Source: Streptomyces lincolnensis (lineage in GTDB: Bacteria > Actinomycetota > Actinomycetes > Streptomycetales > Streptomycetaceae). Taken from it: a stretch of 64,000 nt of DNA. Of this stretch, positions 35,231 to 46,178 are shown piece after piece. Every line of letters starts with the position of its first letter. Within the stretch, counting starts at the first letter, position 1. The notes beneath the pieces were generated by a model. The model did no database searches. It saw only the letters and a list, made by a program, of their open reading frames with translations, and was not told the DNA's origin. Where the stretch lies: the NCBI RefSeq assembly GCF_021173675.1, contig NZ_JAIHON010000009.1, positions 62,001-126,000 on the forward strand, in the 5' to 3' direction. The position numbers were made by a program, and so were the translations under genes.

Positions 35231-36439
35231 TTACGGGACGATCTTCAGCAGCCTGTTCGGGGAGCTGGTGCCCGGGCTGGTGACCTTGCCGGTGGTGGAG
35301 CCGTTGATCAGGGCCGTGGCGACCTGGGCCGGGGTGGCCGAGGTGTGGTTCGCCAGGTAGACCGCGGCCGCGCCCGCCACGTGCGGTGTCGCCATCGACG
35401 TACCGGAGATGGTGTTCGTCGCGGTGTCGCTGGTGTACCAGCCGGCCGTGATGGAGGAGCCGGGGGCGAAGATGTCCAGCGCCGAGCCGTAGTTGGAGTA
35501 ACTGGCGCGGGCGTCGGTGCTGGTGGTGGCGCCGACCGTGATCGCCGAGGCGACGCGGGCCGGGGAGGACGAGGAGGCGGTGGTGTTGCTGTTGCCGGCC
35601 GCGACCGCGTAGGTCACGCCGCTGGCGATGGAGTTCGCCACCGCGTTGTCCAGGGTGGTGGAGGCGCCGCCGCCGAGTGACATGTTGGCCACCGAGGGAC
35701 CGCTGTGGTTCTGGGTCACCCAGTTGACGCCGGCGATGACGCCCGCGGTGGTGCCGGAGCCGGCGTTGTCGAGCACCCGGACCGCCACGATCTTGGCCTT
35801 CTTGGCGATGCCGTAGGTCGAGCCGGCGATGGTGGTGGCCACGTGGGTGCCGTGGCCGTTGCCGTCGGAGGCGGTGGTGTCGCCGTCGACGGCGTCGTAG
35901 CCGTAGCTGGCCCGGCCGCTGATCTGGGCGTGCGTGATGCGGACGCCGGTGTCGATGACGTACGCCGTCACGCCGCTGCCCGCGCTGTCCGGGTAGGTGT
36001 AGGTGCCCGAGAGCGGCAGGGAGGTCTGGTCGGAGCGGTCCAGACCCCAGGGGGCGCTGGACTGGGTGACGTCGGTGACGTGCACCTTCTGGTTCTGCTC
36101 GACCGTGGCCACCGACGGGTCGGCCGCGAGTCTGCGGGCCTCGGCCGCGGAGAGGGTGGCGGTGTAGCCGTTCAGCGCGGCGCCGAACGTCTTGTTCACC
36201 GAGCCGCCGTACTCCTTGATCAGGCTGCGGCCCTCGGTCGAGGCGGCCTTGAAGTCCACGCTCTTCTTCAGCGTGACGATGTAGCTGTCCTTGATCGCCG
36301 TGGGGGAGCCGGCGGCCAGGACGGTGCCCTCGGCGGGGGCGGCGTGGGCGGGGAGGGCGGTGAGTCCGCCCACGAGGGCGGCGGACGCCAGGCTGGTTAT
36401 CGCGGCGATCCGGAGCTTCTTGCTACGCAGTTGTGCCAT
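35231..36439 (-). CDS. Secreted S8 serine peptidase (subtilisin-like)
   Basis: A 402-residue subtilase. It has a signal peptide (residues 1-34, ending LPAHAAP), an I9 inhibitor propeptide (SYIVTLKKSVDFKAAS...VATVEQNQKVHV), and the catalytic triad Asp (AYVIDTGVR), His (GHGTHVATTIAG) and Ser (ISGTSMATPHVAGAAA). It is a secreted protease of the proteinase K type. AGGAGGA lies 9 bases upstream of ATG. The leader contains two 9-bp hairpins (separate entry). It is divergent from the SGNH esterase. Confidence 0.95.
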   Translation of the reverse strand: MAQLRSKKLRIAAITSLASAALVGGLTALPAHAAPAEGTVLAAGSPTAIKDSYIVTLKKSVDFKAASTEGRSLIKEYGGSVNKTFGAALNGYTATLSAAEARRLAADPSVATVEQNQKVHVTDVTQSSAPWGLDRSDQTSLPLSGTYTYPDSAGSGVTAYVIDTGVRITHAQISGRASYGYDAVDGDTTASDGNGHGTHVATTIAGSTYGIAKKAKIVAVRVLDNAGSGTTAGVIAGVNWVTQNHSGPSVANMSLGGGASTTLDNAVANSIASGVTYAVAAGNSNTTASSSSPARVASAITVGATTSTDARASYSNYGSALDIFAPGSSITAGWYTSDTATNTISGTSMATPHVAGAAAVYLANHTSATPAQVATALINGSTTGKVTSPGTSSPNRLLKIVP

Positions 36440-36463
36440 TACGAGGGAGTCCTCCTCATAGGC

Positions 36464-36518
36464 GACGGCGCCTGGGTGGGGCGCCGTCCGTGGGGGGTGC
36501 CCGCGTCGTCGCGGGCAC
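36464..36518 (-). promoter_or_regulatory. Two stable hairpins in the S8 protease leader
   Basis: Two perfect 9-bp stems: GACGGCGCC/GGCGCCGTC (36464-36488) and GTGCCCGCG/CGCGGGCAC (36497-36518). They lie one after the other in the 5' leader, close to the ribosome site at about 36450. They could stabilise the mRNA or modulate translation; no known riboswitch is recognised. Confidence 0.6.
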
Positions 36519-36752
36519 GGCCGTGGAGCGTCGCGTTCCGCCCTACGGCTGAGTAAAGAATCAGTGGTCTACGGGTGTAGATCAAGGGACTTGAAGGCAT
36601 GTCACATATTTGTCATGGACGCGTAATCGAACGCGCCGTCAACGCGCCGGGACGATCCCGTAAACGGCTGGAAAGTCTTGGCATGAACACTTCCCGTCAA
36701 CCCGCGTAGTTGCTACGAAAGTTGTGGCAGAGATCCTGCTAAGGGAGGTTCC
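36519..36752. promoter_or_regulatory. Divergent promoter region of the S8 protease and SGNH esterase
   Basis: This is the remaining part of a 313-base gene-free spacer. It is AT-richer than its surroundings and contains a CGTAG-TTG-CTACG palindrome (36705-36717), 36 bases before the esterase start. GGGAGG lies near the esterase ATG. No clear -35/-10 pair could be assigned with confidence. Confidence 0.4.
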
Positions 36753-37559
36753 ATGAGACGTTCCCGACTTGCCGTATACGTCAGCTCACTCCTCCTCGCC
36801 GCCGGCACCGCCCTCACCGGAGCGGCCACCGCGCAGGCGTCCCAACTCGCCGCCCCCGGCGGCTATGTGGCCCTCGGCGACTCCTACTCCTCCGGGGTCG
36901 GCGCGGGCAGCTACCTCTCCGCGAGCGGCGACTGCAAGCGCAGCACGAAGGCCTATCCCTACCTCTGGGCCGCCGCCAACTCACCCTCGTCCTTCGACTT
37001 CACCGCCTGCTCCGGCGCTCGAACGGGTGATGTTCTCGCCGGTCAACTCGCCCCGCTCAGCGCCTCCACCGCCCTCGTCTCGATCACCGTCGGCGGCAAC
37101 GACGCCGGGTTCGCCGACGTCATGACGACCTGTGTCCTGCAGTCCGACAGCTCCTGTCTGTCCCGGATCAACACCGCCAGGGCGTACGTCGACTCCACGT
37201 TGCCCGGCAAGCTCGACAGCGTGTACTCGGCGATCCGCTCCAAGGCACCGAACGCCCGCGTGGTCGTGCTCGGCTACCCCCGCTTCTACAAGCTCGGCAC
37301 CACCTGCGTCGGCCTCTCCGAGACCAAGCGGAAGGCGATCAACGACGCGGCCGACTACCTCGACACGGCGATCGCCAAGCGCGCCGCGAACCACGGCTTC
37401 GCCTTCGGCGACGTCCGGCCCCCGTTCACCGGCCACGAGCTCTGCTCGGGCAGCCCCTGGCTGCACAGCCTGAACCTGCTCAACGTCGGGGAGTCGTACC
37501 ACCCGAAGGCGGCCGGCCAGTCCGGCGGCTACCTGCCGGTGTTCGACAGCACCGCCTGA
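36753..37559 (+). CDS. Secreted SGNH/GDSL esterase-lipase
   Basis: A 268-residue secreted enzyme. Signal peptide residues 1-30 (ends TAQASQ). Block I VALGDSYSSGVG carries the Ser nucleophile, block III ITVGGNDAGF the oxyanion Asn, and block V NVGESYHPKAAGQ the catalytic His. Six cysteines (three disulfides) and the overall layout match the characterised Streptomyces SGNH lipases. Ribosome site GGGAGG. It is convergent with the protein kinase gene, with 3 bases between the stops. Confidence 0.92.
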   Translation: MRRSRLAVYVSSLLLAAGTALTGAATAQASQLAAPGGYVALGDSYSSGVGAGSYLSASGDCKRSTKAYPYLWAAANSPSSFDFTACSGARTGDVLAGQLAPLSASTALVSITVGGNDAGFADVMTTCVLQSDSSCLSRINTARAYVDSTLPGKLDSVYSAIRSKAPNARVVVLGYPRFYKLGTTCVGLSETKRKAINDAADYLDTAIAKRAANHGFAFGDVRPPFTGHELCSGSPWLHSLNLLNVGESYHPKAAGQSGGYLPVFDSTA

Positions 37560-37562
37560 CCG

Positions 37563-39200
37563 TCACTCCTCCGGCGACACGGAAGCGGAGGCCCCGTCCG
37601 ACGGGGTCTCCGTCACGCAGGTCACCGAGAACGGCACCGCGTTGGACTCCGTCTCCACCGGGTCGCGCACCTCGACGCTGATCTCGTTCTCGAAGCTCCC
37701 GCTGTCGTCGTTCGTGGTCACGAACGCCGTGTCCTGCTTGGTGGTCGCGCCGCCCTCCGGGAACGAGAGCGTCTTCCACCCCGGATCCATGATCTCGCCG
37801 TCCCGCGACACCCAGCGGTAGCTCACCTGCGCCGGCAGGCTGCCCACCGTGAACGTCGCCGTGAAACCGGGTGCCCGGCCCTGCGGCGGCGGACAGGTGC
37901 CGGAGTACTCCGTGTTGGAGCCCGCGAGCGAGACCCGTACCGACTGCGGCGGCGGCGCCGACGTGGTGGTCTCGTCGCTCGGGCCGGGCGTCTCCTCGGG
38001 CTGCGAGGTGTCCTGCGGGGCGGTGTCGCTCGGCGAGGGTGAACTCAGCCCCGACGTCTGGTTCTTGGGGCCGCCGCCTTCCGCCTGCTTGCCGTCGTCG
38101 CCGTTCAGCAGCGCGTACGTCAGACCGGCGATCGCCAGCGCCAGGACGGCGATGCCCGCGACCAGGACCACGGCGGCGCGGCGGTTGCGGCGCGGGCCCG
38201 TGTCCGGGGGTGCTCCCGTGGGGGTCGTCGGACCCGTCGCGGGGGACGGCTGCGTCCAGGGCTGCGGGGGCGGCGGAACCGGCGCCGCGGTCGTCCGGGG
38301 CTGCGTCTGCGGGGAGGGGGCGGCGATCGTCGGCGCGTACGGCCCCGCGGCCATGTCGTCCGTACGGGGCGTGCCGCCCGCCCCGATCACCCGCAGGTCC
38401 GCCTCGGCCCGCTCGGCCGGCAGCCGCTCGGCCGGGTCCTTGCGCAGCAGCCCCTCGATCACCGGGGCCAGCGGACCGGCCCGGTGCGGCGGCGGCAGTT
38501 CCTCGTCCACGATCGCGCGCAGGGTGCTGAGCGGGGTGTCCTGCCGGAAGGGGGAGTGGCCCTCGACGGAGGCGTAGAGGAGGACACCGAGCGACCACAG
38601 GTCGGACTCGGGACCCGGCGTACGCCCCAGCGCCCGCTCCGGTGCCAGGAACTCCGGCGAACCGATGACCTCACCGGTCATCGTCAGCGCGGAACTGCCC
38701 TCGACCATGGCGATGCCGAAGTCGGTGAGCACCACGCGTCCGTCGTTCGACAGCAGGACGTTGGCCGGCTTCACGTCCCGGTGCAGCACACCCGCCGCGT
38801 GCGCGCCCCGCAGCGCGGACAGCACCTCGGCGCCGATGTGCGCGGCGCGCTGCGGGGAGAGCGGGCCCTCGGCGTCCAGCAGCTCGGCGAGCGAGATGCC
38901 GCGCACCAGCTCCATGACGATCCACGGGCGGTTGTCCTGCATGGCCACGTCGTAGACCGTCACCACGTTGCGGTTCGCGACCCGGGCCGCGGCCCATGCC
39001 TCGCGCTCCAGCCGGGCGTACATCCGCTCGACCTCCGAGGCCGGCAGCCCGTGCGGCGCGCGTACCTCCTTGACGGCGACCTCGCGGTGCAGCAGCTCGT
39101 CGCGGGCCCGCCACACCGTGCCCATACCGCCCTCGCCGAGCGGGGACAGCAGCCGGTAGCGGCCCGCGATCAGCCGTTCACTGCCCGGTTCTTCGGACAC
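37563..39200 (-). CDS. Membrane Ser/Thr protein kinase (Hanks type) with extracellular domain
   Basis: A 545-residue kinase. The catalytic domain (residues about 12-270) has the glycine loop GEGGMGTVWRA, Lys in VAVKEV, HRDVKPANVLL, LTDFGIA and GSPEFLAPE. A Pro-rich juxtamembrane region, one TM (VVLVAGIAVLALAIAGLTYAL, about residue 345) and an extracellular Ser/Pro/Thr-rich stalk follow, leading to a C-terminal domain with two cysteines (GTCPPPQG, SVTCVTE) that has no PASTA repeats. It starts at GTG with AGAGGGGG upstream, 45 bases after the NicO gene. Receptor-like signalling is expected; the ligand is unknown. Confidence 0.9.
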   Translation of the reverse strand: MSEEPGSERLIAGRYRLLSPLGEGGMGTVWRARDELLHREVAVKEVRAPHGLPASEVERMYARLEREAWAAARVANRNVVTVYDVAMQDNRPWIVMELVRGISLAELLDAEGPLSPQRAAHIGAEVLSALRGAHAAGVLHRDVKPANVLLSNDGRVVLTDFGIAMVEGSSALTMTGEVIGSPEFLAPERALGRTPGPESDLWSLGVLLYASVEGHSPFRQDTPLSTLRAIVDEELPPPHRAGPLAPVIEGLLRKDPAERLPAERAEADLRVIGAGGTPRTDDMAAGPYAPTIAAPSPQTQPRTTAAPVPPPPQPWTQPSPATGPTTPTGAPPDTGPRRNRRAAVVLVAGIAVLALAIAGLTYALLNGDDGKQAEGGGPKNQTSGLSSPSPSDTAPQDTSQPEETPGPSDETTTSAPPPQSVRVSLAGSNTEYSGTCPPPQGRAPGFTATFTVGSLPAQVSYRWVSRDGEIMDPGWKTLSFPEGGATTKQDTAFVTTNDDSGSFENEISVEVRDPVETESNAVPFSVTCVTETPSDGASASVSPEE

Positions 39201-39245
39201 GGGCTCCCCCTCTGCGCATCCGAGTGATTTCTCCCCAAAAGTAGC

Positions 39246-40936
39246 TCAGCCGAGTGCGGATGCCGCCCCCTTGAGCACCAATCCGGCCCCAAGGGCCACG
39301 ACCATGAGCGCGGATCCCAGGGGTACGGCCCTGCGGACCAGGCGCGTCAGCCGGCCCGCCGCCAGCCGCGGACGCCGGTCCAGCATCCGGGTGACACCGG
39401 TACCCAGCTTGACGACGGCGAAGCCCGCCGCGGTCAATGTCAGCGCCAGGCCGACGCCGTACGCCACGACGAGCAGCAGACCGAACCAGGCCTGCCCGAG
39501 CGCCGCCGCGCCCACCAGGACGACGACCGCGGACGGACTCGGCACGAGGCCTCCGGCGAAGCCGAGGAGGATCGTGCCGCGGAGGGTGGGGGCGACGGCG
39601 TGGGTGTGGGTGAAGCCGCCGTGGGAGTGCTCGATGGTGTGGTCGTGCTTGTGATCGTGTGTGTGGTGGTGATGGTGGTCGTGGTCGCCGTGCGGGTGGC
39701 TGTGGTCGTGATCGGGCGCGTGCTCGTGCTCTTGCTCGTGGTGGTGCGGGGGATGCGGGTGCTCGTGGGTGTGTCCCGTGGTGGCGGTGGAGTCGGCGGC
39801 GCCCGCGCTCACGGACGCCAGGACCAGGGCGCGCTCGGGGGCCTTGGCCGGTTCGTGGGGGTGCGGGTGCTCGTGCTCGTGGGCGCGCGCGTGGGCTCGG
39901 TGGTGCCAGGCCCGGCGTACGAGGGTGAGGCCCGCGAGCGTGACCAGGAGGCCGCTGGAGATGCCGAGCCAGGCGATCACCGAGGGGGCCGCCGCGGATC
40001 CGGCCGTGACGAGGAGGCCGAGGGCGACCACGCCCAGGGTGTGGGTGACGGTGACCGAGGCGGCCAGCGGGAGGACGTCCTTCATCCGGGCCCTGCCGCC
40101 GCGCGCGGCGGCCACCGCGGCCATCAGCGTCTTGCCGTGGCCCGGGGCGAGCGCGTGCATGGCGCCGAGGACCACGGCGATGAGGACGGCCAGCGCGGCG
40201 AAACCGACGGTGAGGTCGTGGCGGGCGACCAGCGAGTCCAGGGCGCGGGTCCAGCGGTCCGCGCCGCGCGGGAGGACGGAGGCGGCGGGCGCGTCCCCTG
40301 CGGCCCCCTCGGACCCGTCGGCGAGCGCCGGGCCGCCGGGGCGCACCCGGAGCGACGCGGACGTGGTGTCGGCGGGGGAGGACAGCAACTCGGCCGGGTA
40401 CGTGGTCAGTTCACGGGAGAGCGACTCCTCCGGTACGTCCGAAGCGGTGAGCGTCGTCCGGTCGCCGCGCGCGGTGATCTCCCGCCAGCCGGGGCCGGAG
40501 GACGCGCCCGCGCTGCGGAAGCCGAGGGCCACCGTGTCGCCCTCGGGCAGCGGTGCCCTCAGGTCGCATTCCACGCGGAGGGTGTCCAGCCCGGCCTGGC
40601 CGGGACGCACCCGCACGACACCGCTCTGCGCGGTGAGGGCGACCGTACGGCCGTCGACGGTGGCCTCGCTGTCCCGCGCGGCCGTCGCACACCGCTGCCG
40701 GGCCCACTCGGTGGTGCCCAGCCGTTCCAGGTCCCCCTTCGCCTGGGTCGCCGGGATCTCGGCGAGGTCCTCGACGTGGTCGACGCGCAGTTCGCCCGGG
40801 GCGGTGACCAGGCCGTCGTAGTGGTTGACGGTGAAGTTGCCGAGGGGGTGCGCGCTCGCGGTCGCCGACGGGACGAGCACCAGCGCGCAGGCCGCGGTGA
40901 GGACGGCCGCGCCGGAGGCGAGCAGGCGACGGGGGT

Positions 40937-40940
<4 letters not shown>
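39246..40940 (-). CDS. NicO/HoxN-like nickel-cobalt transporter with His-rich loop
   Basis: A 564-residue protein. It has a signal peptide (ends SATASA), a 200-residue extracytoplasmic domain (HPLGNFTVNHYDGLVTAPGELRVDHVEDLAE...) and then a NicO-type membrane domain with six or more TMs, including LGAMHALAPGHGKTLMAAV (the H-x4-D/H-like motif). A loop of about 100 residues contains more than 35 histidines (DHDHHHHHTHDHKHDH). Metal export or import is expected; the paired HPLG domain suggests metal capture outside. It overlaps the TPR gene by four bases. Confidence 0.85.
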
Positions 40941-42793
<1,853 letters not shown>

Positions 42794-42940
42794 GCCCTCT
42801 CCTCGGTCGGGTTGGTGCGTGGGGCGGCGCGGCCCGCGCCGTGGGGGATGGGTTACGAGCGGGCCGCGCCGGTCGGTGGGGTGCGTCGGCCCGTCCGGGA
42901 GGGGGGTGGGCTCCCGGACGGTGAGCCGACCGGCACCGCT

Positions 42941-44473
42941 CTAGTACGCCCGGTCCCGCATCCGGCGCCACCACAGCAGCGCGCCGCCGATCAGCAGGAT
43001 GCCCAGCGCGCCCGCGCCCGCCGAGCCGGCGATCAGGGTGGTGTCGTCCATACCGCTCGCGCCGGCCGGCTGGAGGGCGTCACCGAGCTGGCTGCGGACG
43101 TCGTTGCCCTCGGACGTGCCCTTGGCGAGCGGACCGCGCGAGCCCTCCGTCGGCAGCGCGACGTACGGGAAGGCCTTCTCGAAGTCCTTGTCGTTCTTGT
43201 CGACCGCGTCGCCGAGGTCGTTCTTCGCGCCGACCAGTTCACCCTCGACGACCTGGAGCGAGGCGTCGATCACGTCGTCGGTCAGCCGACGCCCGTTCGG
43301 GAAGCCCGCGTTGTCGCCGTCCAGTACACCGAGCCGCTTGGGTTCGGCGGCCGGCTTGATCGAGGTGTTCAGGCGCAGCTGCTCCGACGGTGTCACGTGC
43401 GGCGGCTGGTTGAGCCCCTCGACGCCCTTGAGGAAGACGTCGACGAGGTCGTTGCGCGGCTCCTTGGGAGCCGGGATCTTGTAGATCGCCTCGATGAGCT
43501 TGGGCAGCTCGGGGTTGGTGACGTTCTTCAGGAACTGGGCGTCCTCCCACGGCGAGGACGCGTTGAACTTGTCCTTGTCCTTGAGCGGGTTGACCACCTC
43601 GTTGACCAGCGGCATGCCCAGACGCGACACCTGGGAGAAGTAGCCCTGCGCGTTCTTGCGCTGCGTGGTCGACCAGATGCCGACGACCGGCTGGTCCTTC
43701 GACTCGGCGATCATGTCCGTCGGGACCTGGAGGGCGATCGAGTTGACGTTGTAGCCCTTGAGGGTGTCGTTGCCGACCTCGGTGAGGTTCCCGCCGTACA
43801 GCAGGTCGAAGACCCGCAGGTCCAGGAAGAACGGGTCGTCCGCCTGGCCGGCGAAGGTCTTGGAGCCGTTGCTGAGCTTGTGGACCGCCTGGTTGCGCAG
43901 CGTGGCGTAGTCCGGCATCGACGCCTTGCCGACGTTCGAGGGGGCCACCGGGACGTCGTCGGCGATCTTCGTCTTGTACGTGACCTTCTGCTTGCGCAGC
44001 TTGATCATCTCGATGTCGTACGTCTGCGTGATGTTGAGGTCCGGGTCGTCCAGGCTGGTGACCGGACCGGTGTTGTAGAGGAACGTCTTGTCGTTCTTCG
44101 TGTGCGTCTTGAACGTGTAGCGGAAGAGCAGATCGCCCTGCGCGTCACCGTCGTTGTCGATGTGCAGGTCGTACTGCGCGTCCTCGGCGAACGTGAAGAA
44201 GTTCGGTCCGCCCGCCGGTTCCTCGAAGGGGATCCAGTTCGCGACGACCGTCGTCGTGTCCGGGTGGTCCGGGCTGACGAACGCGTACACGTCCGTGTTG
44301 TCGTACTGGGGCTGCCCCGAGATCAACGGGGCCTCCCGGTGGCTGGAGGCGGAGGCCGCCCCCGGTTCCAGCGTGGCCACGCCGGCGGCTGCGAGGCCGC
44401 CGGCGGCCAGCGCACCACATACGAGCGTCGCGACGCTCCTGCGTCCCGAGCCGCTCCTGGAGATAGGTGTCAT
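42941..44473 (-). CDS. DUF4331 domain secreted protein with C-terminal membrane anchor
   Basis: A 510-residue protein. Signal peptide (VATLVCGALAAGGLAAAGVA), mature start SASSHREAPLISGQPQYDNTDVYAFVSPDHPDTT, the hallmark of DUF4331. The domain runs to about residue 440, then a TM helix (TLIAGSAGAGALGILLIGGALLWW) and a short basic tail. The N-terminal SSHREAP motif and Asp-rich start suggest a metal site. I use ATG 44473; the longer ORF would run through the promoter at 44512-44538. It heads the DUF4331-TPR-NicO run and is controlled by the ECF sigma gene opposite. Confidence 0.88.
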   Translation of the reverse strand: MTPISRSGSGRRSVATLVCGALAAGGLAAAGVATLEPGAASASSHREAPLISGQPQYDNTDVYAFVSPDHPDTTTVVANWIPFEEPAGGPNFFTFAEDAQYDLHIDNDGDAQGDLLFRYTFKTHTKNDKTFLYNTGPVTSLDDPDLNITQTYDIEMIKLRKQKVTYKTKIADDVPVAPSNVGKASMPDYATLRNQAVHKLSNGSKTFAGQADDPFFLDLRVFDLLYGGNLTEVGNDTLKGYNVNSIALQVPTDMIAESKDQPVVGIWSTTQRKNAQGYFSQVSRLGMPLVNEVVNPLKDKDKFNASSPWEDAQFLKNVTNPELPKLIEAIYKIPAPKEPRNDLVDVFLKGVEGLNQPPHVTPSEQLRLNTSIKPAAEPKRLGVLDGDNAGFPNGRRLTDDVIDASLQVVEGELVGAKNDLGDAVDKNDKDFEKAFPYVALPTEGSRGPLAKGTSEGNDVRSQLGDALQPAGASGMDDTTLIAGSAGAGALGILLIGGALLWWRRMRDRAY

Positions 44474-44511
44474 GCCGTCCGTCCTCAGTCCCAACTTGCC
44501 TGACGAACGCG

Positions 44512-44538
44512 ATTCGGAGCGGTCGGCAGGGCGGATTG
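44512..44538 (-). promoter_or_regulatory. ECF-type promoter of the DUF4331 operon
   Basis: On the minus strand CAATCC (44533-44538) is followed after 15 bases by CCGAAT (44512-44517), matching the CCATCC/CCGAAT form I recall for SigK-type ECF factors. The predicted start at about 44505 gives a 32-base leader before ATG 44473. A mirror promoter with the same spacing serves the sigma gene. Confidence 0.6.
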
Positions 44539-44624
44539 GTCGAATGCCAAACGTTCTTACGGCGCGGCACCGAAGTTGTTTCATCGTCCTGCGACCCGCG
44601 TTTTGCGCTCCGCGATCCGTAACC

Positions 44625-44651
44625 CCATCCGGAGGTGGGTTCGTTGCGAAT
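44625..44651 (+). promoter_or_regulatory. ECF-type promoter of the sigma factor gene (autoregulation)
   Basis: CCATCC (44625-44630), a 15-base spacer, then GCGAAT (44646-44651). It closely matches the divergent DUF4331 promoter in both elements and spacing. The predicted start at about 44658 lies 46 bases before GTG 44704, leaving room for the GGAGGGGG ribosome site. Confidence 0.6.
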
Positions 44652-44703
44652 GTCTCGTGGGGCGGGACGGCCCCGATGCGGCCTGGCCGGAGGGGGCGAC
44701 GAG

Positions 44704-45246
44704 GTGGAGGCGGACGAGCTGCTGGTGCGGGTGGCCGGTGGTGATCAGAAGGCGTTCGAGGATCTGTACGGGCTGGTGTCCGGACCGGTCTTCGGACTGG
44801 TCAGACGGGTCGTACGCGACCCGGCGCAGTCGGAGGAGGTGGCGCAGGAGGTGCTCCTGGAGCTGTGGCGGTCCGCGGCCCGGTTCGACCCCGGGCGGGG
44901 CAGCGCCCTGTCCTGGGTCCTCACGCTCGCCCACCGCCGGGCCGTGGACCGGGTGCGCAGCGCCCGCGCGGCCGGCGAACGCGAGCAGCGCGAGGCGCGG
45001 CGGTCCCACCACCCCGCCTTCGACCAGGTCACCGAGGAGGTCGAGGCCGGACTGGAACGCGAGTGGGTGCGCCGCTGCCTGGACCGCCTCACCGCCCTCC
45101 AGCGCCAGTCCGTCACCCTCGCCTACTACGACGGCTATACGTACCGTGAAGTGGCCGAGCGGCTCTCGCTGCCGCTGGGCACGGTGAAGACGAGGATGCG
45201 GGACGGACTGACCCGTCTGCGCGAGTGCCTGGGAGGTGCGGCGTGA
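44704..45246 (+). CDS. ECF RNA polymerase sigma factor (SigK-like)
   Basis: A 180-residue ECF sigma. Region 2 is AFEDLYGLVSGPVFGLVRRVVRDPAQSEEVAQEVLLELWRSAARFDPGRGSALSWVLTLAHRRAVDRVRS; region 4 is LTALQRQSVTLAYYDGYTYREVAERLSLPLGTVKTRMRDGLTRLRE. I use GTG 44704, which has GGAGGGGG seven bases upstream and starts after the predicted promoter; earlier in-frame starts (44635, 44644, 44650) would place the promoter inside the gene. It is coupled to the anti-sigma gene by GTGA. It should be held by RskA-like protein and released by an outside signal. Confidence 0.9.
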   Translation: MEADELLVRVAGGDQKAFEDLYGLVSGPVFGLVRRVVRDPAQSEEVAQEVLLELWRSAARFDPGRGSALSWVLTLAHRRAVDRVRSARAAGEREQREARRSHHPAFDQVTEEVEAGLEREWVRRCLDRLTALQRQSVTLAYYDGYTYREVAERLSLPLGTVKTRMRDGLTRLRECLGGAA

Positions 45247-46052
45247 GTCTCTTCCGACGGGAGGACATCCACTCCCTGGCCGCGCCCTACGCCCTGGACG
45301 CCCTCGAACCCGACGAGCGGCGCCGCTTCGAGAAGCATCTGAAGAAGTGCGCCGCCTGCGCCGCCGAGGTGCGCACCCTGTCCGAGGACGCCGTCCGGCT
45401 CGCCTGGTCCACGGCCGCCCCGCCGCCGCTCGCGATGCGCGACCGCGTGCTGGCCGCCGTACGCACCACACCGCAGGAGCCCTCCCCGCAGGCCGCGGCG
45501 CGTCCGCGGGCGACCCAGCTGCCGCCGCACGTGTGGGGCACCCAGCCACCGCCGGCCCGTGCCCGCGCGGCCCGCTCGCGCCCGCTGTTCGTCCCGTTCG
45601 CCACCGCGACGGCCGCCGCGGCGCTCGTCGTCGCCTCACTGTTCGCCGTCCAGGCGAACGAGGCCCAGGACGAGCTGAACGCCCAGCAGGCCCAGGCGCG
45701 TGAGATCGCCCACGTTCTGGGAGCCCCCGACGCCCGGGCGACGACCGCACGGGACGCCCGGGGCCGGAGTATCGGCGCGATCGCCTCGGCGGCGGAGGGG
45801 CGTGCGGTGGTCACCCTCAGCGGATACGGGGGGCTGCCGAGCGACCGGGTGCACCAGCTGTGGCTCATGCGCCCCGACGCGCAACCGCGCTCCCTGGGCC
45901 TCTTCGACGGCGACACGCCCTTGGTCACATCCGGCCTGGACAAGTCGGCGACATCACTCGCTGTGACCGTCGAGCCGGGCGGGGGCTCACCGCAGCCCAC
46001 TACCCAGCCGATTGTCCAACTCGCCCTGAAATCGGTTGGATTCGGAGAGTAA
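45243..46052 (+). CDS. RskA-like anti-sigma factor with ZAS-type motif
   Basis: A 269-residue membrane anti-sigma factor. The N-terminal sigma-binding domain (HSLAAPYALDALEPDERRRFEKHLKKCAACAAEV) includes the zinc-type motif HLKKCAAC (H-x3-C-x2-C). One TM (FATATAAAALVVASLFAVQA, about residues 119-138) precedes the extracytoplasmic RskA domain (VVTLSGYGGLPSDRVHQLWLMRPDAQPRSLGLFDG). It should inhibit the sigma factor until regulated proteolysis. It is coupled to the sigma gene by a GTGA overlap. Confidence 0.9.
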   Translation: MSLFRREDIHSLAAPYALDALEPDERRRFEKHLKKCAACAAEVRTLSEDAVRLAWSTAAPPPLAMRDRVLAAVRTTPQEPSPQAAARPRATQLPPHVWGTQPPPARARAARSRPLFVPFATATAAAALVVASLFAVQANEAQDELNAQQAQAREIAHVLGAPDARATTARDARGRSIGAIASAAEGRAVVTLSGYGGLPSDRVHQLWLMRPDAQPRSLGLFDGDTPLVTSGLDKSATSLAVTVEPGGGSPQPTTQPIVQLALKSVGFGE

Positions 46053-46178
46053 CCGCCGATGGGTCGTCAACCCCCTTATGGGGAAGGTGAATCCTGTGAC
46101 CGCGATACACGAGTGCCCCGGGGGAGCGATAGGGTTACTCTGCCCGGGCCGGGTGGACTCGTACGGGTGGGGAGTGAC

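Noticed and set aside
39640..39760. The CAC/GTG-rich run in the NicO gene as a microsatellite or regulatory repeat
   Set aside because: It is explained by the His-rich metal-binding loop of the protein; the codons vary (CAC/CAT mixed with GAC/GAG) and are under coding constraint.
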